From: Azospirillum fermentarium
GTDB lineage: Bacteria > Pseudomonadota > Alphaproteobacteria > Azospirillales > Azospirillaceae
Assembly (NCBI RefSeq): GCF_025961205.1
Contig: NZ_JAOQNH010000001.1
Span: 310,001-374,000, forward strand
Reading direction: 5' to 3'
Length of the DNA: 64,000 nt
Numbering within the stretch: position 1 is the first letter of the stretch; every line of letters begins with the position of its first letter. The position numbers and the translations under genes were made by a program. The notes under the pieces are model-generated. The model saw nothing but the letters and a program-made list of their open reading frames with translations. It ran no database searches and was not told the DNA's origin. Below are positions 57,641 through 64,000 of the stretch, piece after piece.

Positions 57641-59611
57641 ATGGACGATATCAATAAGGCGATAAAATTACATGGTAAATATGCAAAAATATTCTCCGCC
57701 GGATTCCTTCAAGGATCCTGTGAAGCTGGAATGATCGGATCAATATCGTTAAGCGACTCAACCATATCAATACCTGGATTATCAGAAAATTTTCTTGATA
57801 AATATAAGATTTTATTTGAAAAAATAGAGGGATCGCTTTCGAAATACGGAGACACGCTTTTATTTATCCCAGATATAATCAAAAAACATCCAGAATTAAG
57901 AGAGTGCTTTTCTATTTTCGAATTGTGGACCCACGAAGCCATCCATGGAATACAAAAGCATTGCTACAAATCTGTTTTCACATTGGTTGATGCTATTCAG
58001 TCTATAGAAAAATGGGAGCTTCTTTTATTTTTTTCACACGCTCGAAATGATGGCCGCTGGCAGCTTGAGGGGAGCTTTCTCGACATACTTCATTCTATGG
58101 ACTCACGTGATGGATCACGAATTGGTGCATTAATTTCAGGAAATTGCGAAATCGTTCTTGAAGCCATTGCAGAAAGAGATAACAATTTAGGTATATTACA
58201 CCTCATTGAAGGGCAGGCTTTTGTTGCATCACGCTCCGTAGGCGGTTTTCTGGATGAACTCCCCCTGCCAGATAAGCCAATCTACACGAAAGCTTGGACG
58301 GAGTTCTTGAAGCATGGCGGGCGCGAATCAACCGTGTTTGTTCTGCTGGTCAGCGCTGCACTACGGTATGGTGACATCAATGACAGCCCCGGCTCGGTCA
58401 TGGAGCAATTCTACCCTCATCCCGTTGATATATTTAATTTTTTGGTGAAATTTTCCGCCGACTTCGAGAACGCGTCTGAAGAAATACAGAGAAACACTCA
58501 CCTTGAAAGCAAAGGTTCGGTGAGCCGTTTTTTTGCTCCCAAGCTTTTCACGAGCACGAAAAAAGAAGATTTCGACGCCGCCATCGTCACCAAGCTTCTC
58601 AAGCGTATTGCCGAATCCGGGATCGTGCCTGCGGATGCCCCGAGAGACAGCCTGTCCTATGTCCGAAAAACCAAAACCGAGTCGTCGCAGCCCCCCTCGG
58701 CCCATGATGACAGAATTTGGTATTATCATTATTGCCGCCGCTGCAACGGCGACGGGCTTTTTTCCCACGTAGACCCCCATTGCGGCACGTGCAGCGGGAC
58801 AGGAAAGGATTGGGCCGAAGGGGAGGAGGGATATCAATGGCTGCGGGAATCCTACGGCGCCCCTCCCCACCAAGGCGTGTTTCCAAAGCACAATCTTTTC
58901 GGCCAACGGATCTTCGGCTCCTATGAGGAGTCAGCCGGCTATGAGGATGAACGCGAGCAGGAGGAAATCGAGGCGAGGCATCACCAGAATGTGAATGCCG
59001 CTTTCGATCCTCTGCAAAGAAAAAAATCTCTGGGACCAGAAAAAGAAACCGCTATTGACGTCAATCTTCGATTGGCAAAAATCATCGCATGCGTCCTGGA
59101 GCAGATCTACACACGGCTAGCCCCCAGCATGAAGGGCATACTTCCCCGAAACGGGGAAAATGAGATCGCTGACGCGGTTGCAAATGATTATGTAAAAAAT
59201 TTCCCTGATTTTTATCAAGAAGAAATAATATTGAGATCCATAGCATCTCAATCATTTGTCGCCGATACTTTCGGGTATTTTTTTACGTACATGCAAGAAA
59301 ATGTTATGGTGAAACCATTCAAGTCAGCGCCACCCATGTCTCATGGTGAATATACATTTCTTCGCCTTTTGCCCGACACTATTAAAAAGGCGCTCATTTT
59401 CTATCAATGGAACAATCCGACTATCGATGACGGCCAAGACGATCACGCTGATGAGAACGGCCACGCCGTTGCTCTTTATTGCTGCAGCAAGCATGGGATG
59501 ATCCCCCTCAGCAGCACCCCATCCGCCATCGCCGACTGCTCTAGCGACGATAGCGTGGGCATGGGATTTAAATCAATTTTCGGCCGATCCTTTAATGATT
59601 TCTTCGAATAA
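57641..59611 (+). CDS. Unknown protein with HEXXH motif and DnaJ-like CXXCXGXG pair
   Basis: 656 residues, no signal peptide or membrane helix. Residues 98-102 are HEAIH in the helix LWTHEAIHGIQKH, the zincin zinc-site motif; a later segment LIEGQAFVASR (Glu 190) could supply the third zinc ligand as in gluzincins. Residues 365-388 carry two CXXCXGXG repeats (CRRCNGDG and CGTCSGTG), the pattern of the DnaJ zinc finger. An acidic linker and a helical C-terminal domain follow. I do not recognise the family. The gene is distinctly AT-rich compared with its neighbours, with its own promoter, indicating recent transfer. Together with the next gene it forms a cassette. Confidence 0.7.
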   Translation: MDDINKAIKLHGKYAKIFSAGFLQGSCEAGMIGSISLSDSTISIPGLSENFLDKYKILFEKIEGSLSKYGDTLLFIPDIIKKHPELRECFSIFELWTHEAIHGIQKHCYKSVFTLVDAIQSIEKWELLLFFSHARNDGRWQLEGSFLDILHSMDSRDGSRIGALISGNCEIVLEAIAERDNNLGILHLIEGQAFVASRSVGGFLDELPLPDKPIYTKAWTEFLKHGGRESTVFVLLVSAALRYGDINDSPGSVMEQFYPHPVDIFNFLVKFSADFENASEEIQRNTHLESKGSVSRFFAPKLFTSTKKEDFDAAIVTKLLKRIAESGIVPADAPRDSLSYVRKTKTESSQPPSAHDDRIWYYHYCRRCNGDGLFSHVDPHCGTCSGTGKDWAEGEEGYQWLRESYGAPPHQGVFPKHNLFGQRIFGSYEESAGYEDEREQEEIEARHHQNVNAAFDPLQRKKSLGPEKETAIDVNLRLAKIIACVLEQIYTRLAPSMKGILPRNGENEIADAVANDYVKNFPDFYQEEIILRSIASQSFVADTFGYFFTYMQENVMVKPFKSAPPMSHGEYTFLRLLPDTIKKALIFYQWNNPTIDDGQDDHADENGHAVALYCCSKHGMIPLSSTPSAIADCSSDDSVGMGFKSIFGRSFNDFFE

Positions 59612-59626
59612 GAAGGTCGTATCGCA

Positions 59627-60109
59627 ATGATAAATTATTCTGTGGAGTGGATCGGCTCTTCTGAGGAGAGCTTACCCGACATTCTCGAAAAAAAGATCCG
59701 CCACGACCTCCCGACAGGAGGCGCTCTTCACTCCCATCTTGTTTCGACCCCGAAAAAATCTTCTTTTATAGAAGTATTATCGCTGTGGATGGGGTATTCA
59801 GGTGTTCCCGACACCATAAGAGACAGCCCTGCTTTCATCACGTTCCTATCCGTGATAACGCTGGCCCTCCTGTCCCCCCGTCACTTCAAGCTTGTCCCTG
59901 ACAGCGCCGGCGAGGTGTTGGACGTTTTTGAGATGAAAGGATTTGACCGGATATTATCAAAAAAGAAACTTCATGAATACATCAAAGACTACAAAGTCGT
60001 CATGGATGGCATACAATTTCTTATTGACAGAAAAATGATCGAGCCTCACGGGGAAAATTACAGACTTCTGGTGACGCCACTGACGAATATCAAAATTAAA
60101 TTTCTTTAA
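59627..60109 (+). CDS. Small partner of the HEXXH protein, unknown function
   Basis: 160 residues, starting 15 bases after the first cassette gene and with the same AT-rich composition. It contains a hydrophobic helix (FITFLSVITLALLSPRHFKL) and a C-terminal part (LHEYIKDYKVVMDGIQFLID, RKMIEPHGENYRLLVTPLTN) that could be a winged helix. GAAGG precedes the ATG. No family recognised. The cassette ends here; GC content rises at once in the next gene. Confidence 0.6.
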   Translation: MINYSVEWIGSSEESLPDILEKKIRHDLPTGGALHSHLVSTPKKSSFIEVLSLWMGYSGVPDTIRDSPAFITFLSVITLALLSPRHFKLVPDSAGEVLDVFEMKGFDRILSKKKLHEYIKDYKVVMDGIQFLIDRKMIEPHGENYRLLVTPLTNIKIKFL

Positions 60110-60224
60110 ATTCTTCCTGTTACGGAGACAATGGCACCGCCAGAAAGCCCGTGCGCCCTATCTTCATACCGATATTCTTTCCAGGCAGGGAAAGGGGACC
60201 GGATGATCCCGGTCCCCGGCCCCT

Positions 60225-60848
60225 TTACCAATCCTGCGGGCAGCCGCGGCATTCCTCCATCAGCGTGCCCTGGAAATTGGTGTAGCGCTTCAGCGCCCCG
60301 TCCATGTCCACCTGCCGCAGGTTGGCGAAGGTGAACTTGGTTTCCTGCAAATTGGCGTTGACCATGATGGCGCCGACGAAGCGGGCCTTTTCCGCGCGCA
60401 GCATCTCCAGATTGGCCGCGGTCAGGTTGGCGCCGCCGAAATTGGCGCCGCCGGCACGGGCGAATTCCAGATTGGCGCCGCGCAGGTCGGCACCGCTGAA
60501 ATTCGCCCCCTGGATGAAGGCGAGGCTGAGATCCGCCCCTTCCAGATTGGCCCCCGACAGGTTGGCCCCGCGCAGGTTCACATGGCGCAGGTCGGCACGG
60601 GCCAGATTGGCGCCGCGCAGGTCGATCCCGCCCATGTCCACGTTCTTCAACGGGCGATGGCGCAGGTCCGCCCCGGCGCACGCCGCCTTCGGCCCCAGCC
60701 GGCAGGTAGCGGCCTGAAGCGGGTCCGGCTCCGGCCCCTCGTCGTCATAATCGTCCAGCCCGGCGGCAGCAGCCGCCCCTGCCGTCACCGCCAGCACCAG
60801 CGCCGCCATCGCCGCCCACCGGCCCGCAGCATCGGTCATCCACCCCAT
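60225..60848 (-). CDS. Exported pentapeptide-repeat protein
   Basis: 207 residues. A signal peptide (AAMAALVLAVTAGAAAAAG) is followed by an acidic segment (LDDYDDEGPEPDPL), a cysteine pair (ATCRLGPKAACAGADL) and about 18 A(D/N)LXX repeats (for example ANLARADLRHVNLRGANLSG). It ends with two more cysteines (EECRGCPQDW). GGGGAG before ATG 60848 sets the start. It follows the alcohol dehydrogenase gene by 62 bases on the same strand, so it may be co-expressed. The repeats form a right-handed helix; function unknown. Confidence 0.8.
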   Translation of the reverse strand: MGWMTDAAGRWAAMAALVLAVTAGAAAAAGLDDYDDEGPEPDPLQAATCRLGPKAACAGADLRHRPLKNVDMGGIDLRGANLARADLRHVNLRGANLSGANLEGADLSLAFIQGANFSGADLRGANLEFARAGGANFGGANLTAANLEMLRAEKARFVGAIMVNANLQETKFTFANLRQVDMDGALKRYTNFQGTLMEECRGCPQDW

Positions 60849-60910
60849 CGGCGTTCTCCCCGCACTCAATGGAAAGCCCCCGCCCTGACGATCAGGGCGG
60901 GGGCCGGGTC

Positions 60911-62794
60911 TCAGTTCGTGCTCGACACCTTGGTGTCGGACAGCTTGAACACCCAGAACGAACCGCCCTGGGAAACGCGGGTGGTCAGGTCGGCCATGTC
61001 GCCGCCCCACAGCGGCACCGCGCCGCCGTACCCCGACGCGATGCCCACATACTGCACCCCGTCCATTTCCCACGTGATGGGGCAGCTCACCACGCCGCTG
61101 CCGGTCTGGAACGACCACAGCTCCTTGCCGGTCTTGGCGTCGAACGCCTTCAGATAGCCGTCGCCCGTGCCGGTGAAGACCAGATTGCCCGCCGTGGTCA
61201 TCACGCCGGCCCACAGGGGCAGTTCTTCCTTATGCTCCCACGCGATCTTGCCGGTCTTGGGGTCCAGGGCGCGCAGGGTGCCCACATGATCGTTGAACAG
61301 CTTGTGGATGCGGAAGCCCATGCCCAGATAGGCGGCGCCTTCCTTGTAGTGGACCTGTTCGGTCCAGTAGTCTTCCTTCCAGTGGTTGGCCGGGATGTAG
61401 AACAGCCCGGTGTCCTCGCTGTAGGCCATGGGGTTCCAGTTCTTGCCGCCCAGGAACGGCGGGGAGACCTCGACCGCCTTGCCGCGCTCCTGGCCGGGCT
61501 CGGGCAGCGGCGGGCGCTGGCCGGCCACTTCGATGGGCCGCCCGGTCTTGGTGTCGAAACCCTTGGCCCAGGTGATGCCGTCCACGAAGGGATAGGCGGC
61601 GATCAGCGAGGTGGGCCGGTTGATTTCGCCGCCCGAGGCCGCCAGCTTGTTGCGGTCGGTGATGAAGAAGAAGCCGTTGCGGTCGGCGTGGGCCGCGGCC
61701 TTGGTCACCTTGCCCTGGGCGTCCTTGAAATCGAACAGGATCAGCTCGTTGTTGCCCGAGAAGTCCCAGGTGTCGTTGGGCGTGTGCTGGTAGAAGCCCT
61801 TCAGTTCGCCCGTGGTGGGATCGACATAGGCCTGGCCCGAGGTGAACAGGCTGTCGCCCGGCGACCGCGCCCAGCCGTTCCACGGCGCGGGATTGCCGGC
61901 GCCGATGACGATGGTGTTGGTTTCGGTGTCGAAGGTGGCGCTCTGCCAGGGCGCGCCGCCGCCGTGGTTCCAGGCTTCCACGAACTTGCCGTCCTTGTCG
62001 CGCGGCCACGACGGCGCTTCCACGTTGCCGGTGACCGTGCTGTCCTTGCCGTTCAGCCGGCCCATGTGCCCCTCGACCATGGGGCGCATCCAGATTTCCT
62101 CGCCGGTGTCGGGATCGCGGGCGAACAGGCGGCCCACCACGCCGAACTCGTCACCCGAGGAGCCGTGGATCAGCAGCACCTTGCCGGTCTTCTGGTCCTT
62201 CACGATGGTGGGGGCGCCGGTCATGGTGTAGCCGGCCTTGTGCTCGGCGAACTTCTTGCGCCAGACCACCTTGCCGGTGTCCTTGTTCAGCGCGACGATG
62301 GACGCGTCCAGCGTGCCGAGGAACACCTTGTCGCCATAGATCGCCGCACCGCGGTTCACCACGTCGCAGCAGGGGCGGATGTCGTCGGGCAGGCGGTGGG
62401 TGTAGGACCACAGCTTGCGTCCGGTCTTCGCGTCCACGGCGAACAGGCGCGAATAGGACGCGGTGATGTAGATCACCCCGTCATGCACCAGCGCCTGGGT
62501 TTCCTGGCCGCGCTGCTTTTCGTCGCCGAAGGAGAAGGACCACGCCGGCACCAGCCGCGACACGTTGTCGGCGGAGATCTGCTTCAGCGGGCTGTAGCGC
62601 TTGGCGTCCAGCCCCATGCCGTACATCAGCACGTCCTTGGTGGTCTTGGCGTCGTTGGCGATGTCCTCCCACGACACGTTGCCGGCCTGGACGCCCGCCG
62701 CCGGCAGGAAGGCCGCCGCGGCGGCGGCAAGCGCCAGCCCGGCAACGGAGCGCCGCAAACGGCGGGGGAAAAGGGTGCTGACGTGGCTTGTCAT
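60911..62794 (-). CDS. PQQ-dependent alcohol dehydrogenase (ExaA-like, calcium type)
   Basis: 627 residues with a signal peptide (VAGLALAAAAAAFLPAAGVQ A). Periplasmic quinoprotein that oxidises primary alcohols and passes electrons to a cytochrome c. Beta-propeller tryptophan-docking repeats recur (DAKTGRKLWSY, DKDTGKVVW-like NKDTGKVVWRK, DPKTGKIAWEHK). The adjacent cysteines are C142-C143. The catalytic Asp 344 lies in DTWDFSGNNEL; position +2 is Ser, whereas lanthanide enzymes (XoxF) have Asp there. So it should use calcium and PQQ, like ExaA. No cytochrome or PQQ-synthesis gene is in the window. Confidence 0.92.
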   Translation of the reverse strand: MTSHVSTLFPRRLRRSVAGLALAAAAAAFLPAAGVQAGNVSWEDIANDAKTTKDVLMYGMGLDAKRYSPLKQISADNVSRLVPAWSFSFGDEKQRGQETQALVHDGVIYITASYSRLFAVDAKTGRKLWSYTHRLPDDIRPCCDVVNRGAAIYGDKVFLGTLDASIVALNKDTGKVVWRKKFAEHKAGYTMTGAPTIVKDQKTGKVLLIHGSSGDEFGVVGRLFARDPDTGEEIWMRPMVEGHMGRLNGKDSTVTGNVEAPSWPRDKDGKFVEAWNHGGGAPWQSATFDTETNTIVIGAGNPAPWNGWARSPGDSLFTSGQAYVDPTTGELKGFYQHTPNDTWDFSGNNELILFDFKDAQGKVTKAAAHADRNGFFFITDRNKLAASGGEINRPTSLIAAYPFVDGITWAKGFDTKTGRPIEVAGQRPPLPEPGQERGKAVEVSPPFLGGKNWNPMAYSEDTGLFYIPANHWKEDYWTEQVHYKEGAAYLGMGFRIHKLFNDHVGTLRALDPKTGKIAWEHKEELPLWAGVMTTAGNLVFTGTGDGYLKAFDAKTGKELWSFQTGSGVVSCPITWEMDGVQYVGIASGYGGAVPLWGGDMADLTTRVSQGGSFWVFKLSDTKVSSTN

Positions 62795-63253
62795 CGACGT
62801 TTCCTCTGTTTTGTCCCGTTCATGCCCCGGTCATGCCACCGGCCAGGGACGCGCGTGCCGTCCGTTCCGCGGGGCCAGAGGCCACGGAACGAGGGAGAAG
62901 CCGTGATCGCTGTTGCTGAACGGCCGGCACGCACCGTCCTGATGAAGCCGAAATCATCGGCTTCTCCACACCACCCCTGCATCCACACAATACAGAGGCG
63001 GTGAATGGCCGGTTGTTCACCGCGTCTTTCTTTGACGCCGCCATTCAGCATCAGGAAACGCCGCGCAACAATTGGACGTTGGAAGGATGACAAAGCCTCA
63101 GAGGGGCAACGTTATTCTTCCTGTCCTGGACGGGAAAAAACGGTAGATCCTCTTGCCCGTCCATCCCGCCCGCCGGTCTCCACCGAAGGTTCAATGGCGC
63201 CGGCCCCGGGCCCCCCTTTATGATGAGGCCCGAAACGGGGGGAGACGGGGGAC
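62795..63253. promoter_or_regulatory. Divergent regulatory region between dehydrogenase and sensor kinase genes
   Basis: The 459 bases hold no convincing gene. Inverted repeats are GAAGCCGA-N5-TCGGCTTC (62944-62964) and GCGGTGAA-N10-TTCACCGC (62998-63023). Either could be an operator for a regulator of alcohol oxidation. No clear sigma54 box is seen. Confidence 0.4.
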
Positions 63254-64000
63254 ATGGCCTTGAAATGGCGGGTGGTGGCGCTGTTCGCCCTGTTCACCCT
63301 GCTGTCCATGGCAACCGGCGCGGCGGTGCTGGTGGCGAACGCCCGCGCCGCGGTGCGGGCGGAAATGGACTCGGCCCTGACGCTGGCCCGCGCGGTGGCC
63401 GGGGCCGGGGTGCCGGCCGACGCCCTGGCCGGGCTGGGCCTGCGCCACATCCGCGTGACCGCTCCCGACGGCCCGCCCGCCGCCTTCATGCCCCCGCCCG
63501 CGGGCGAGGAACAGGCGCCGGCATGGTTCGCCGCCCTGATCGGGGTGGAGCCGCAGGAACACCGCCTGCCCACCATGACCCTGACCGCCGAGCCGTGGGA
63601 CGAGATCGCCGAGGTGTGGGAGGATCTGACCAGCCTGGGCCTTGCGGCGGCGGGGCTGTCCGCCGTGCTGCTGGTGCTGGCCGCGTGGGCCGCCGGGCGG
63701 GCGCTGCGCCCGCTGGTCCTGTTCGAACGGGGGCTGGACCGGCTGCGCGCGGGGGATTTCGCCGCCCCGCCCGGCGCCGCGTTCCTGACCGGGGGCGGGG
63801 CGCCGGAACTGGCGCGCATCGGCGGGCGCATCGCCGCCCTGGCCGACAGCCTGCGCCGGGCCGACGCCGAGAACCGCCGCCTCGGCCGCCAGCTCGTGCA
63901 GGTGCAGGATCGCGAACGGCGGGAGCTGGCCCGCGAGATCCATGACGAGCTGGGCGCCACCCTGTTCAGCCTGAAGATCGACATCACCGCCCTGCGCACC
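63254..64000 (+). CDS. Sensor histidine kinase, HisKA_3 type (5' part, runs off the window)
   Basis: 249 codons are visible. First helix VVALFALFTLLSMATGAAVL, a periplasmic part of about 85 residues, second helix GLAAAGLSAVLLVLAAWAAG, HAMP, and the NarL-type dimerisation helix RERRELAREIHDELGATLFS with its His in REIHDELG. The architecture matches LapD/MoxY-type kinases of methylotrophy loci. GGGGGAC precedes the ATG. Divergent from the dehydrogenase, it probably controls alcohol-oxidation genes together with a LuxR-type regulator beyond the window. Confidence 0.85.
   Translation, partial: MALKWRVVALFALFTLLSMATGAAVLVANARAAVRAEMDSALTLARAVAGAGVPADALAGLGLRHIRVTAPDGPPAAFMPPPAGEEQAPAWFAALIGVEPQEHRLPTMTLTAEPWDEIAEVWEDLTSLGLAAAGLSAVLLVLAAWAAGRALRPLVLFERGLDRLRAGDFAAPPGAAFLTGGGAPELARIGGRIAALADSLRRADAENRRLGRQLVQVQDRERRELAREIHDELGATLFSLKIDITALRT

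Noticed and set aside
60911-62794. Lanthanide-dependent XoxF methanol dehydrogenase
   Set aside because: The residue two positions after the catalytic Asp is Ser (DFS), not Asp as in XoxF (DYD).

Overview
The window is a high-GC chromosomal segment whose housekeeping proteins look alphaproteobacterial, most like Rhodospirillales (an Azospirillum-type bacterium). Pointers are a CIRCE-controlled groESL, several PAS_5-like proteins typical of that order, a histidine kinase of the HWE/HisKA_2 type, and a quinoprotein alcohol dehydrogenase. This placement is inferred from gene content; no 16S gene is present.

Layout. 1-4.4 kb: stress chaperones groEL and groES (minus, CIRCE operator and sigma32-like promoter) and divergent htpG. 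4.4-21.1 kb: core genes, including an orphan CcdA-like antitoxin, a DMT transporter, a pentapeptide-repeat protein, a secreted phosphoesterase, a YqaA protein coupled to a TrmH/SpoU methyltransferase, a small protein with a sigma-70 region 1.1-like domain and a C-terminal anchor, msrA, a PAS protein coupled to a soluble FtsK-type ATPase, a CPA2 antiporter and a large chemoreceptor.

21.15-37.90 kb: a 16.7-kb island integrated at the 3' end of tRNA-Thr(CGT), bounded by 46-bp identical att repeats. It carries a Toprim/RecA-like replication protein beside an array of twelve GGTTGGCA iterons, two small AlpA/excisionase-like proteins, a phage-type repressor with a four-site operator, a terminase small subunit with no large subunit, virion ejection-type proteins (one split by an IS66 element with an 8-bp target duplication), a HigBA-type toxin-antitoxin pair, metabolic/sensory cargo, and a tyrosine integrase whose 5' end is cut off at attR. 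The set resembles a P4/PICI-like phage satellite or a decayed podovirus-like prophage.

37.9-64 kb: core genes again (GST, PAS protein, histidine kinase, carB, greA), then a ruined AbiE type IV toxin-antitoxin locus: the antitoxin is split by an IS5-family element with a CTAG duplication, and the toxin is stopped by an in-frame amber codon. Next come a CreBC two-component system divergent from creD, recQ, small membrane and TPR proteins, and an AlkK-type acyl-CoA ligase. An AT-rich two-gene cassette follows, encoding a protein with a HEXXH motif and a DnaJ-like zinc-finger signature plus a small partner; it is the best candidate for an undescribed system. The window ends with a secreted pentapeptide-repeat protein, a calcium-type PQQ alcohol dehydrogenase and the start of a HisKA_3 sensor kinase that may regulate it.
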